Assembly (NCBI GenBank): GCA_944548615.1 | Contig: OX155960.1 | Location: 34,882,499 to 34,946,498, forward strand | DNA length: 64,000 nucleotides | Direction: 5' to 3' | Source of the DNA: Micropterix aruncella | Taxonomy: Eukaryota > Arthropoda > Insecta > Lepidoptera > Micropterigidae | Shown here: positions 43,776 to 55,493 of the stretch, piece after piece | Numbering within the stretch: position 1 is the stretch's first letter | Layout of the letters: the number at the start of each line of letters is the position of its first letter | Position numbers and translations under genes: made by a program | Notes under the pieces: model-generated | Databases searched by the model: none | Seen by the model: the letters and a program-made list of their open reading frames with translations, nothing else | What the model was told of the DNA's origin: nothing

Positions 43776-45312
43776 TAATGCAAAAATAAAGCTTTTGGTC
43801 CAAAAATATCGGTGTTAATTAGGTTCACCGGCTACACCAAACATTGTTTCACAAAATATTGGGTTTTTAAAAGTCTGGCCAAAAACAGGTTTTATTGCCT
43901 TTCCTGCAAATTTTATATTCCATTCCTTACTAGGTTTTGAGTATAGACCGCCGAGTGCAGCAGCTGACAGATCTTAAGTGATTACGAGTCAGACGAATTT
44001 ATCGCCTCTCAGTTCCTCTTTATCTATACTTTAGGGGCAATTAAACGCATCGCTGCCGATCGGAGTCTGCTCTGTGGGTGCATTGAACAGATATCGAGAG
44101 TGACAGTGGCGCTACTGTGCGGCGTTTTTATAAAAAATATGACGTTTAACGTGTTTTGTTTACGAGCAAGAAAGTTTAAATATTACAACTTTTGCATACG
44201 ACTAAGGTTAGTTCAGTTGATATTAGCAGTCGTGCATGTAAACTGTTGGTGTTTGTTTTTCTCACATGTAGACAATTTAATAGCCATCATATTACTCGTA
44301 TGTAGACAATTTAATAAAAAAGAAAGTCACCAAAACTATCGATAGTACTGATCGGCAGTTAGCAGAAAATTCAGTGGATGGGAGACCGATATCTAAAAAA
44401 CTCTAACAAGCCAGAAAATTACGATATAATGAAGAAGTAACAAGAAGAAATAGCAAGATAAAAGAAAATTCTACCCCAAGGCTAAAAAACTAAGAATTTA
44501 CAGAAAAAGGCATACAGGTTTGTTTATTCTACAATGTAGGTACATGTTAAAAGAAGTGTTACCACACATAATCAAGATATCGTTATTATCAAGGCAGCAA
44601 AAAGGCACTATCAACGAAATCGAAAGGTGTGAAGACCGATATATCTATGGAATAACTGACTAAAACATAACATGGTATACTATACGATGAGCGATGGAAG
44701 ATTTGGAAGATAACGATAAACTATACAAGAAAGCTACAGCAAGCTTGTAAGTTCTGTAAGAGAGTGGATCAGGAGAGGGCGATACTAAAAAAATGAGAAA
44801 GGGACTAAGAAAAGAAGAACATTACTCTGCTCTTTCTCATTCTAATTCTTGACCCACCCACAATTCCATTATTAGTCGATTATTCTCAAATCAATTCTCA
44901 TATTGAACTTCTCTATTATCATATACGCTTCCCTGTGGAATTTAAAGATAAAGTTTTCTCTTCGACTTGAAATAGAGTAGACAGTATTTTTAGTTTTTGT
45001 ACTTTAATTTTTATACGTTTTCTTCAGTTGTAAGTCTATCAGATTGTCAAATTCAAACGAGCTGTATATCAAACACTTTTAGTTATGCAGTACTCGTTGT
45101 CTAACTTGTTGAAAATTTAATCGAATGAAAAAAGAGAAAATAACTTTTCTGCAGAACGCTTACAATAGGAAATATTAATCAAAAATCATAAAATGTGAAA
45201 AGAAATCATTGATTTTTGAACATTGCGCAGCTCGCACAGGTCTTACGAAGCTGCAAACTTGGTGTTTTACTATTTTCACAGGTTCTAACAAACAAACAAA
45301 CAAGTATATATA
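43776..45312. other. no gene recognised
   Basis: ATGTAGACAATTTAATA is directly repeated at 44266 and 44300. 44340-44830 is A-rich and reads like decayed coding sequence (many AAG/GAA codons), but no domain could be followed. Confidence 0.35.
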
Positions 45313-45940
45313 CAGGATGTGACGTAATGAATGGATAACCCTATACTTACAGATATGGGACATCATAACGGTCCAGAAAATAGGAATTTTGTAGGTAAAA
45401 AATAATGTTTAAAAAGTAGAGAATTTGTAGGTAAATTTCAACTAACGAAATAAATTTTAGTATTATTTGTATTGGAAAAATCACACCTTCCGCACTTTAT
45501 TAGCAAATATATTTGTATTGAAAGCTAAAAACATAGTGTCCTATACCATTTTAGAATCTCAATAAAATAGACAATTTATTTTTGAATTACGCATTCTGGT
45601 GACAGTACATTTGATTTACACTACAAGAAATTAAACTTATGTTAAAAATTGCAAAAAAATTAAACCTAAAAAATGTAAGAAACAAAACAAAGAATAGAAG
45701 GTTTACATTCAAAAGCACACTTATCAATGGGTATTATCCAAAAAACAGATTGATAAAACTCCTTTATTTGCAATTTTATAACAATAAAAGAGTGGCAAAG
45801 GGTGTAGTTTTTCAGAATTTCTTAAAACGACGATTATCTCGAAAACTGTAAGGCTTTTACTGGGCACATTTTTTTTCTGGGTTATCATAATGTCCCCTAT
45901 TTGTTGGTATAGGGTTATCCATTCATTACACCACATAGTG
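45313..45940. mobile_element. 628 bp MITE with ~65 bp TIRs and TA duplication
   Basis: The left end CAGGATGTGACGTAATGAAT continues with GGATAACCCTATAC. The complement of the right end, CACTATGTGGTGTAATGAAT, continues in the same way. TA flanks both ends (45311-45312 and 45941-45942), as for Tc1/mariner-type insertion. The interior is AT-rich and non-coding. Confidence 0.75.
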
Positions 45941-45942
45941 TA

Positions 45943-46345
45943 CATATTAAACATAATAAAAAAACACGACTGCCGTTACCGAAAGTGAACTGTTGTATTT
46001 ATAATAATTTTTATTACGTTTTTTTTAAATAAAATATTTGTGGTTTTAGTATTTATCCATACAGATACATGTATATTTCACTAATATAGTCAATCAGATC
46101 TTTCATTTGAAACTAAACACGATATATTTATGTTAGTTTATTGTCATTTGTACATTTGGACATTCATACAATTACGTTTTTGGTATTTGGAGAGTTAAAG
46201 TACTCCATGACATGATATAACGATTCTATCAATATCACACACTATTAAAAGGGATCAAGAGTTTATAAGTTATAGTGGAATAAAGAAACAGAAAACATAC
46301 ATAGATGAACCCTAAACATATAACATTCCTGCAGTCTTGTAAAAA
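45943..46345 (+). repeat. ~400 bp dispersed repeat, copy C
   Basis: It follows the MITE with only the TA duplication between them. It shares AACACGACTGCCGTTACCGA, GTATTTATCCATACAGATAC, AAACTAAACACGATATATTT and ATAGATGAACCCTAAACATA with copies A and B. It is uninterrupted. Confidence 0.75.
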
Positions 46346-46380
46346 TTACAACTGTCTCAACATTGATTACAAACTTAAAA

Positions 46381-46450
46381 CCTTTATTTTATTTTATTTT
46401 ATTTTATTTTTATTAAGAACATACAGCATAAAAAATAACATGTAACATTA
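46381..46450 (-). repeat. LINE 3' end, same family as at 14643
   Basis: (TTTTA)n followed by TTAAGAACATACAGCATAAA matches 14660-14712. It is the 3' tail of a minus-strand Jockey-type copy; coding sequence is not visible here. Confidence 0.55.
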
Positions 46451-47191
46451 GCAGGTCTAATGTATACATTGGCTGGGCTATTAAAAAGAATACCATATGG
46501 TTTCTTACAACGTGCAGCACGCTTATCCTGTCCTCTCATATTCTCGCTTTTTCCTTCCCACCGTTTCGCTCAAAGTATATTCTATATATATATCGTTGGT
46601 CTGCATTGTATTAGCAAACACCGTTTCCGAAAATCAATGATACACATTCAAATCAGTGTCGATCAAACTTCAAAAGTAAAACCCACCTAATCGCGAATTC
46701 GGTCGCCGCCCCATAAAGCGAATATGGGGCAAAATCAAAGAAATCTTTCATGTTATAAACATAAATATAGACTTTGTAGATGATTTTCCCGGAAAATTCA
46801 ATCACTGGGCGAATATACATTTCGTACACGCGGTGAGGGGGAATGAACAAACATGCTCTTTGCAGCAAACATTTAAACGTCGAGATTCTGCAAAACTTGA
46901 TTGCAAAAGTTTTGACGGGGCTTATAATATGTACATACGTGGAACAGGGCTAGATTAAAGTTCGGTTAAACCTAGGTTAAGCCGACATTGTGCATATTAA
47001 CCTAGTACCTGAATAAAGCTTGAAATTGATGTAGACATCTCTATCAAAGAGTCTGTGTAGGTATATCCTCCTAACAGTAATTAAAGGAAATTAAAAGCGC
47101 AACATTGCAAATATATTTTTAAAACTTGAACCATTATGAAATCGACGACTATCGCGATTTTTCGACAATATAAATAAGACTTAAAAATATA
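46451..47191. other. no gene recognised
   Basis: No domain was seen. A 76-residue plus-strand frame at 46460 and a 71-residue minus-strand frame at 46868 show no motif. Confidence 0.35.
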
Positions 47192-47997
47192 ATAGACAAA
47201 ATTTTAACAAAAAAAAATCAGACTCCAACTTTTTTTATGAGTGCAGCAACCATGTAATGGTGAATCTTAAAACGGGCTATCATAATTGAATGCGTATACA
47301 AAATTTCGTGTCTGTGCTGTTGACTTTTGAGAAGTTCCCTCGTTGGAAACCAACCCTGGGTGCCGCAGTCCTTTCTTGGTGAAACTTAGATCGGGATGTA
47401 GTAATTGGATGCATATACAAAATTTCGTATCTGTGGTGTTAACCGTTGAAAGTTCTCTCATTGGAAGCCAACCCTGGGTGCCGCAGTCCTGTCTTGGTGA
47501 AACTTAGAACAGGCTGTCGTAATTAAATGCATATTCAAAATTTCGTGTCTGTGCTGTTGACCGTTGAGAAGTTCCCTCGTTTGAAACCAACCCTGAGTGC
47601 CACTCCTGTCTTGGTGAAATTTAGAATGAACTATCATATCTGAATGCGTATAAAAAAAATCGTGTCTGTGTTGTTGACCGTTAAGGAGTCACCTCGTCGG
47701 GAGCCGACCCAGTGTGTGGAATCAGGTCATGCTTACCCTAAAAAATGCATGGTCATCGGAACTGAACCAACACGTAAATTTTCAACTTCATATTTGAGGA
47801 GTTCCCTCAATTCCTCATGGACCCCATCATCAGAAAAAGATTTTAATAAAAATGAGACCAATCTGGAGGTATATCCTTTCAAATAAAGAAAGAATTTTGC
47901 AAATAAGTTCTTAAAAGATGGAGTTCTGAGGTAACAGACTATAAAAAAAAGATACAACCGAATTGATAACCTCCTCCTTTTTTTAAAGTCGGTTATA
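47192..47997. mobile_element. array element, copy X3 (four internal units)
   Basis: It begins AGACAAAATTTTAACAAAAA, contains units starting near 47262, 47381, 47499 and 47615 (116-119 bp apart), then TTCCTCATGGACCCCATCAT, CAACCGAATTGATAACCTCC and AAAGTCGGTT at the end. It has more array units than X1, so unit number varies between copies. Confidence 0.7.
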
Positions 47998-48009
47998 AAT
48001 GGCTCTTAG

Positions 48010-48310
48010 CGCTTAAAGTTTGTATGTAGTTTGTAGCATACGACTTGTTGACGATGTTACAACCACCATTTTATAGGGTAGACTGAAGTCCTGTGAATTG
48101 TCATCCACTGCTGTTTTGTGGGTAGGCTGCTGTGGACTACTGCTGTTACTAAGCAGATTAGAGCGGCAGGGTTGAGAAGGGCAGATACCAATTTTGAAAT
48201 TACGCTGTGCTGTCACATTATCGCGAAGTAGAGAGAGTGAAATCTTCTACTGTATTAAAGTTGGGGGTCCTTGTTATTTTAATGGCTTTTCGAATTTGCC
48301 GGGGGGAATA
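48010..48310 (-). pseudogene. Penelope-like 3' fragment with nuclease tail
   Basis: On the minus strand RQIRKAIKITRTPNFNTVED and FTLSTS corresponds to the REAIEI...NRDDGYKLSSTW tail of the GIY-YIG protein at 20220. Downstream CCTACCCACAAAACAGCAGT, CAGTCTACCCT and GGTTGTAACATCGTC match the terminal region of the other copies. Only the end of the protein and its 3' flank remain. Confidence 0.6.
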
Positions 48311-48939
48311 GAATGACGGGGGAATAGGGACTGATATATTTAATGCACACAGCACATCTTTGCAACAGCTGATTCATTCGTAATTTTCAATTTGCTCGTA
48401 CTTGGGCATTCGAATGGTTGAAATGCAAAAGTTTTATTTCGGACTTCTTTTATATTATAATTGTCCTAATAAAACCTTAATTCTTTTGGAGAGTGTCCAT
48501 TAATATCCTAGATTTACCTACCATGTTGATCTTTTCTTGCTGGCGATTTACAGTCTCGTCAAGATTGTATATGTTCTCAGGCGGTAATGTATGTGTTTGC
48601 ATGACATAGGTTAAACTGATGATTTTATTAAAGCTGGTGTCTCGCGCGAGACTGGTTGACTCCGGTTCTCTCAGTAAAAATATAGGAAGTCGTCATCGAA
48701 ATCCTTAGAGCCATTCGCGGCCAGTCGTTATCCCCGTTGGCTGATTAGTAGGAACCGTTTATCCTTTCGCTATCGCAAAATCGAGCGTAAGTTTGATCAT
48801 ACTCATTATAGTCAATCCCAGATGAAGAAATTCTGCTTTTTGTAAATACTAAGACATTTATTGCTCCTTTAATCATATATCTTTTGATTGCATAATTTGG
48901 TTAATTTATTTCGAGGTTTTCAGGATCTTAAACTTTATT
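48311..48939. other. no gene recognised
   Basis: 48640-48790 is less AT-rich, without a domain. A GGGGG-rich patch lies at 48300-48330. Confidence 0.35.
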
Positions 48940-49088
48940 TTATTTCACGTACCCAAAAAGTGTGAACTTCGGTATTTTAAACTCTTCAGATACCACTCTG
49001 CCATTTCCTATAGAAACGTCCCTGACAGCTTCTCTTAACGCGTCTACGGGAATGTTGGCGCGCTTTCCTTCTGACTTGCAACGCCCAA
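48940..49088 (-). CDS. terminal-looking exon with psq/pogo-type HTH
   Basis: On the minus strand a TTTTAATTCAG acceptor is followed by an open 149 bp segment ending in TAA at 48940-48942. It reads GRCKSEGKRANIPVDALREA, VRDVSIGNGRVVSEEFKIPK and FTLFGYVK. The A-L-x-x-A-V-x-x-V ... G-x-x-x-S/V-E-E-F-x-I-P-K-x-T-L pattern is the pipsqueak-type HTH used for DNA binding by pogo/Tigger transposases and by regulators of the BTB-psq kind. The usual start MPRxY-RK is replaced by GRCKSEGKR supplied across the splice, and the protein stops right after the helix. No upstream exon was found. It may be a remnant of a pogo element, an element-derived exon, or the end of a host gene whose other exons lie upstream on the minus strand. 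Confidence 0.4.
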
Positions 49089-49838
49089 CTGAATTAAAAC
49101 ACAAAATAATTATGATAAGTGAATTCTTTAAATGAACACATTTTGGGTTTTAAAAAATGGTGAAAAGAATACTACCCTTACTTGTACCTTCGAACGCGTC
49201 CAAAGGTACAAGTCAGTAATTAAAGATACAAGTAGTTGATTTAAACATTTTCAATAAATTACAAGATTCAACAGATTTGATGTTGTAAAAATAATACTAA
49301 ATTACGATTATAACGAGCCACTATACCACGCTTTAATTTACTAGAAAGTTTGACAAAAAAATACACCCTAAGAAAGTAAATATAGACTCAAAAAATAGCC
49401 AACAAATCTATTAAAGCAGCTTTTTCAGAAGAGTTCTACACATCAGTGATGCCAAGCTCTAGAAATACGTGTAGCATTATGCCACGTTTAGGTGTGAAAG
49501 TACACAAGTTATGAGATATGCATGACATCTGAAACATTAACTGCGGGAAATTGTTCTAACGAAATCGACCCAATTAAATGCGCTATTGAAATCAAGGATC
49601 GACCGGAAGGCGAGTCTCCTGTCATTCATAGTGTATCTAATATCATTGGTGATTTTAATTAGCATATTAGTTGTGTTATGTTCTGGACGAAGTCCAGACT
49701 GCAAAGATCTAACTATTTAGTTAATTACAGCACTGGGTATAGACAAACCTATCTAATACTTTTTACGCGATCTGATACGTGTCAGTTGTTTTGTCCTATC
49801 CCGTAGTTTGGTTATTTATTCCACTTAGCTAAGAGACA
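49089..49838. other. no gene recognised
   Basis: GGTACAAGT-type words form a short inverted pair at 49181-49213 (CTTGTACCTTCGAACG / CGTCCAAAGGTACAAG). Otherwise no signal. Confidence 0.35.
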
Positions 49839-50128
49839 ATTGGCTCGATTGCGTTTCTTTGTGAATTAAAATCGGAAATTAGTTCGTATGAACGAGACAG
49901 GGCAATACGCTAGAGCGAAATGTGAAATGAACGTTTGTCAACGAAGTTAAAGCATCTGTATCTAACACCGCACGAAATGTGTTCACATTTATTCGGACGA
50001 GTATAAGTTCGACAGGTGGTATTTATCGACGATTGTTCGTTTCATATTCCGCTCTAACGTATTGTTCTATCTCGTTTGCTTGACCTAATTTAAGTTTTAG
50101 TTCACAAAGAAACGCAATCGGGCCCAAT
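49839..50128. mobile_element. ~290 bp fold-back MITE
   Basis: The left half ATTGGCTCGATTGCGTTTCT, then TTGTGAATTAAAA and CAATACGCTAGAGCG, pairs with the complement of the right half ATTGGGCCCGATTGCGTTTC, TTTGTGAACTAAAA and CAATACGTTAGAGCG over about 100 bp. It is non-coding; the target duplication is unclear. Confidence 0.7.
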
Positions 50129-50904
50129 ACATGCAATATATTTAAAATATTATATAACTATACAGAACACCCCATTTAAAATATATTGCAACCATTTTCC
50201 AATAAATGATTTCGTAATTCATTGTTGCAAAATATCGAATATCCCCGCTAATGGCGTCTAAATTAACGTGCATATGCTAAAAAGTAACTATAGTGAATAT
50301 ATGCGCCAAAATGCATTAATTTACATTAAAAGCAGCCACTGCAATTAGCGCCACGACATTTAGATGGTTAAAATTAATTAATGGAAGCCTCAGCTATTTT
50401 AATGTAGGAAAATAATAATATGGTTACCGCGGATTTTGGAGTTACAATATGTTGGCGATTAATTTATAATTAATAATAGGCGATTAATTTTTCAGACTAT
50501 AAAATATTTATTGCTGACTCACAGTTGCTCGTTTATGCATAATAAATAATTATTAACCTTACTCACCTTTATAATGATAATAATAAAACAATCACATTCA
50601 TAATAATCATTTCAAATTTAAAGGTACGGCCGTTTGATAAGCAGTAAAGTATGGGAGCGTCTATAGAATCGAGTATTATTTTGATATATTGCGTTTGTTA
50701 TTGAAACTGCGAAATCCGATTACTTGCACTTTCAAGTATTTCTGCAACCTCGCCATCGTAGCTTGTGGGCGTCTACAGCGTTTAACTTTATTGACGCCAT
50801 TATTGAGAAATATATGTTGATAGTACCTATTTCAATTCGTATTACAGGAACATACATATAATTGTTTAAAGAATATATTAATATTGTATATTAATATTAA
50901 TAAA
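50129..50904. other. no gene recognised
   Basis: AT-rich, without signal. Confidence 0.4.
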
Positions 50905-51005
50905 TAATAATAATTAAACTCTTTTTCGCTTACATTTACAGTAACAAAGAGGCAAGCTTATTGCCATCTGGCAATATTCGACAGCTAACCTTTGGTGTAA
51001 TATCA
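50905..51005. repeat. fragment related to the 11.3-12.9 kb tandem unit
   Basis: AATAATAATAATTAAACTC...TTCGC...AAAGAGGCAAGCTTATTG...ACAGCTAACCT parallels AATAATAATAAAACGCTTTA...GGCAAGCTTATTG...AGATAACCT at 12580-12615. Confidence 0.5.
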
Positions 51006-51469
51006 TGGAGAGAGGAATAATTACATGATTGAGTGTACTAGGCTGGATTGTTGTTTATTTAATTTTGATAGGAAGTGAAGGCCACCAATAATAATAGCCT
51101 GTGTCTTTAAGAGGGTGCTGCACGAAATTTCTCAAATTAGGGTCTAGCGTTTTAGTTATTCCCCTAAAACTACGCTAATAAAAGCAGTGACAAAAAACAC
51201 TCGTTTTTATCAATAAGTCATTTATAAGGTGAGATAATAAATTTGGCAATAGTTTGCGTAGTTTTTTATAAAAACACCCGAGAAAATATAAAAAAATGGG
51301 CGCGAAAATATACTAATTTGAATTACAAATTATTATAACAGAAAGTTAAATGACATATCTTCACTATAAAATATTTAAATTTCAATTATTGTAATAGGAT
51401 TTTATACAATAAAACCCAGAAAATCAGGTATCAGATTCTCCATACATTTTTTGTATGGGCTAGCCGCGT
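51006..51469. other. no gene recognised
   Basis: AT-rich, without signal. Confidence 0.4.
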
Positions 51470-51630
51470 TAATAAATACACAGGCGCGCTATGAAATAGA
51501 TTTACTTCCCTGCTGCTATTGGAAGTGAGAGCGCGCCGGTTTCGGTTAGCTCTTATCAGTTCGCGCTCACGTAATATTTTATTCTTCTACACCGCAGTAC
51601 CGCGTCGTCACTAAAAAGCAAACAGCAGTA
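51470..51630 (+). promoter_or_regulatory. possible promoter and short non-coding first exon
   Basis: A GC-richer island contains TATCAGTTCGCG (arthropod initiator-like TCAGT at 51556-51560) and about 70 bp later AACAGCA/GTAAGTATT, a strong donor-like site at 51628. No exon to splice to is recognised downstream within the window. The call rests on two short motifs and composition only. Confidence 0.2.
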
Positions 51631-52254
51631 AGTATTAAATTTTTTACATTTGTTTTTTTTTTAATGGATGTTTATGGCATCTTTGTTATAACTTATTGTA
51701 ATACTCTACATGTATTTTAGTTAATGGGGAAGTGCAAGAAAACATATTTCGTTTTTTGAGAAACACCATAGAATCAGCGTGAAATTTCAGTCTAAAGACA
51801 TGAGAAAGCGATGTTGTTTTCAGTCCGAGATATAAGAAAATGAGATAGTTTTAAACGCCAAGATTCGATCGGCGCTCATTATATAAAAAATAGATCGACT
51901 CCAATAAGCGTAAAACAATTGAAAATATTTTCTGAAGGGACCACTATTCGAAACTTGTAATCTCGAATAGTTTAGTTAATTTGCGTGAAAAACCTGAAAT
52001 TCAATAAAAAAATACTGAAAGACGCATAAAACATGTACAATTAGAATATTGATTTTGAATATTGATTTTGAAAAGCAGTTTCGCCATCAGGAGTGAGCAA
52101 CGAAGGACATTTCGGCATGCAGATGTAATATTTTCGTAAGTTGTAAATAAGTGGTTGGCTGTAAGATATTTAGCTTACAAAGAGCATTGATAGGATATGC
52201 ACTGATTTAAGGTTGCGACACGTCATTTAAACCAGAAAAAGCACGGGAATTTTA
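51631..52254. other. no gene recognised
   Basis: AT-rich. AATATTGATTTTGA is directly repeated at about 52046-52072. Confidence 0.4.
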
Positions 52255-52680
52255 AAATCAAATAGTCATTGAAAATATTCAAAACTATAAAATACTTATA
52301 AATATTTTGAAACTATAGAAAAATAAAATAATTTGAAAATCATTTTTAAATCAAATAGTCTTTGAAAATATTCAAAACTATAGAATACTTAGAAATATTT
52401 TGGAACCATAGAAAATTCAAAAAAATTGAAAATCATTTTAAAATCTAATAGTTTTTGAAAATATTCAAAACTATAGAATACTTTGAAATATTTTGAAACC
52501 ATAGAAAAATAAAATAATTTGAAAATCATTTTAAAATCAAATAGTCTTTGAAAATATTCAAAACTACAGAATACTTACAAATATTTTAAAACCATAGAAA
52601 AATAAAATCATTTGAAAATCATTTTAAAATCAAATAGGCTTTGAAAATGTTCAATATCATAGATATTCAATAGTATAGAG
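52255..52680. repeat. tandem array of 93 bp, five units
   Basis: The word (A)AATC(A/T)AATAGT begins units near 52258, 52351, 52444, 52537 and 52630, exactly 93 bp apart each time. Each unit contains TTGAAAATATTCAAAACTA, ATTTTGAAACCATAGAAAAA and TTTGAAAATCATTT. It is AT-rich and non-coding; the fifth unit is partial. Confidence 0.85.
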
Positions 52681-52882
52681 AGAGTTTAAAAAAATGAAAC
52701 TTGAGATTTTTAATTTTTCTTTTATTTTAACTTCATCTCATACATTGTTCACCTTGATCGATCAGTAGAAAATTTACATCTCATCATTGCGTCACATCAC
52801 AAAAATAACAATTTTCAATCACAAAAATTTTCAATCGCTACGTTACATTATTTAAAATATTACATTTAAAATTATCGCAGAG

Positions 52883-53258
52883 TTTGGAAGACCACCACGG
52901 GGCCGCGAAACCACCGCGGGGTTACTTCCGCCCTACTACGGCATCACAGGAAGACTCGATGGCCGCATTAAGTGCGACACACAAGTCCTCTGCGGTACTA
53001 CTAGACGGCGATGGAAAGGCCTCAAAATTCTCGCAGAGGACTTTACCAAACCGGTCCCAGTTAATGTCTCCGGTTCGGTATCGCCACTCGGATTGTGCTG
53101 TGGGGGGAACGCGACGGCCGATGCCAAATGTCACCAGTCCTGCGGTCCGAAGAAGAAAGGTGCTCGTGAACTTTCCAATTGTACATCCAACGGGCGGATC
53201 CCGGGGAGCACAGAGTAAAATCCACAAACTCCTCTTCGAGACTGTTTAAAAGTGGCAT
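52883..53258 (-). pseudogene. R1-type LINE endonuclease end and linker, fragment
   Basis: On the minus strand LEEEFVDFTLCSP, a short gap, WKVHEHLSSSD is the end of an APE-type endonuclease domain of R1-group LINEs (IDVTLxSP...WxVxExxTLSDH), with the key SDH His lost at SDR. After a frameshift EWRYRTGDINWDRFGKVLCE and TAEDLCVALNAAIESSCDAV follow as the linker before RT, ending near PWWS, a conserved PWW block, with one stop before it. The endonuclease nicks the chosen target site in a live element. Both ends of this 376 bp piece are cut off abruptly by AT-rich DNA, so it is an internal fragment and not a normal 5'-truncated insertion. Its GC content is far above that of its neighbours. Confidence 0.65.
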
Positions 53259-53604
53259 TCATTAATTTATTTCTTTATTAATTTTAATTACATATTTGAA
53301 GTTGTTCAAAAATATATAATCACATTAAGCCGCGAAATCTATCTGTACCTTCTTTCCGTCGGAAGTAGTTTATTTATAAAGGTAACTGCTTTTTGAAATA
53401 ATTAAAATTTTGGTGTAGATATTTATACCTATAATAATTACTGTTTTTTTTTATCCTTCTCGACATACATTTTATCATCGTACTGATTAGAATAACAATG
53501 TTATAATTGTTTTAAGCATTATCCATTTTTATTTCTTTACTCAGAATCATAAAGTATCTGCTATCCTGATAGTGGAAGCGGTTCGTCTCATATTTTGAAA
53601 GAAT
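53259..53604. other. no gene recognised
   Basis: AT-rich, without signal. Confidence 0.4.
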
Positions 53605-54571
53605 ACTGTAAATTGTGATAAAAGCAAATCCTTTTGCACACGTGTGTTCATTAGACCAAAATAGTCGATTTGACCTGCCGCCCCGACATATTTGGCCCAG
53701 CGGACTCGAAATGGCTACAATTTTCCAAGATGGCCGCTAATAAACCAAAATGATTATTCTCGTGCTGATTTTAAAGACCCTTGGGTCTTTTTCGGTTATT
53801 TTGGCGTCGTACATTTCAAATATGATGCTGAAAATATAAACATAAATAAATATAAATTAATAATTCCTTACAAACAAGGTAGAATGTGTACAATCATTTA
53901 TATATAGTGTAGTATAGTGTAGTATAAAACGGCCACGGTACATTTATTTTGACCAGTTCTGATGATGATACCAAGCACAAAAGTTTAAGTTTTCTGGCCA
54001 AATGTACAAATATGTTCAAATCGGTTCAAAATACGTTCAAAGGTTGTTCAAAACACATGTAGTCGTCATATTTGAGCCAGCGACTACAAATTCGAAGTCA
54101 AAGACCCATTCACATATTCTATATATAGTTCAAATTTTCCATGTTTTCTGGGTAGCAAATTTCAGAAATTACTTACAGCATACACAAAATTATTCTCTCG
54201 TTTGATTTTTTTGACAGTTTTGACTTTAGATTCGTCTGTTCCAGTGTGCAAATACTCGAAAAAGACGCATATAACATAACGGTAACGTGAAAGTAAATAC
54301 TCGTTAAAAATGTTTATAATCCTGTTCAAAATTAACTAAAGTTATTTTTATTGCGATATTTGAAATATACGACCCCAAAATAGCAGAAAAGGCCCATGGG
54401 TCATTAAAATCAGCATGAGAAAAATCATTTTGGTTTATTAGCGACCATCTTGAAAAACGGCCGCTATTTTGAGTCCGCTGGGCCAAATATGTCGGAACGG
54501 CGGGTCAAATCGACCATTTTGGTCTAATAAATACTTGTGCAAAAGGATTTGCTTTTATCACAATTTGCAGT
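53605..54571. mobile_element. ~967 bp element with ~265 bp TIRs
   Basis: The left arm ACTGTAAATTGTGATAAAAG, CAAATCCTTTTGCACA, GACATATTTGGCCCAGCGGA and the complement of the right arm agree over about 265 bp with scattered differences. Both arms therefore encode similar small frames (MAQRTRNGYNFPRWPLINQN at 53692 on plus and MAQRTQNSGRFSRWSLINQN at 54486 on minus). The central ~430 bp are AT-rich and unrelated. No transposase is present. A target duplication was not identified, so the class is open. Confidence 0.75.
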
Positions 54572-54756
54572 TTTTGTTATTTGCAATTTGCTATGAGCAA
54601 TAAAATTATAAAATGCGGGTTACTTCGCTTAGGCGGGTGACCGTCTGTTCAGCGTTATCAATGTATGCGATTTACTCACACGTGCGTGGCCGCTGCCGGC
54701 AAGCGTAAATTACCTACATTTGTGTAACGGCATAGGCTCGGGGCCCTCTTAAGGGA
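54572..54756. other. no gene recognised
   Basis: A short gap of mixed composition. Confidence 0.35.
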
Positions 54757-54772
54757 TTTATTAAAAGACCAA

Positions 54773-55493
54773 CTGGAGTTGTTAACTACAACGGGCGAAC
54801 CCGTCACCCCAGGAAGTTTTAACGAAATGTAACGTTCTGTCTCCCGTGAGGTGAGCGCAGAAAGGACAAAACAATCCACCGTCAAGCTCCGCCACCTGCC
54901 CGTCAGAGGCCAAAGCCATACGGCGAGGCACCGGGAAAGGTATCCAGCGGGCAGTCTCGCCCCCTGACTACCAGTTTTGGCAGGATATCTCCGTCTGGAA
55001 TTAATCTTCAGGATACCTCCGTCCTCCCGACTGGTTACGGGTCCGAAATCGCTTACACGACCTCTACCTGTTGTATTATAGCGGTAATATAGTTGGAATT
55101 TATCGCGGACCTGGGCGTTCTTTGCCCGTAGTGCCACACGGGATCGAGTGGCCCAAGGTCATTTCAAGAGTGGCGTGACAATAGGTCAATATCCACCCTC
55201 GCTGCTTAGAAGACAGTATATTTTCATAGTCTCCAGACCCCTTCAGAAATTAGTCAGAATGCACAGCCGATTGGCTTCGCCGACCGGTGCGCAAACCGTC
55301 CAGTGGCGCCGGGATGCAATCCCGCCGGGAGAAACCGGTCCACCAGCTCTAAGGCCTGGGAAACGGGAGTCTTACCCGGGGTAGCCTTCCACTTGAGGAG
55401 GCTTCTGAATAGGAGCTGAATCGTGAGTTGAGCCGATCCGAGAACAAAATGGATCTTGTGGCCCTAGCTACATAAAACCGTTCACCACCACCG
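54773..55493 (+). mobile_element. ~720 bp TSD-bounded retroposon, copy 3
   Basis: It starts CTGGAGTTGTTAACTACAAC and ends TTCACCACCACCG. TTTATTAAAAGACCAA flanks it on both sides (54757-54772 and 55494-55509), a perfect 16 bp duplication. With copy 2 this fixes both ends of the unit. It is GC-rich, has no poly-A and ends in an ACC-rich stretch. A minus-strand frame of 153 residues (55137-54676) crosses the left boundary, so it is not a gene. Confidence 0.8.

Noticed and set aside
54676..55137. 153-residue minus-strand frame
   Set aside because: Spans the retroposon boundary and its duplication; not conserved in the copy at 15624.
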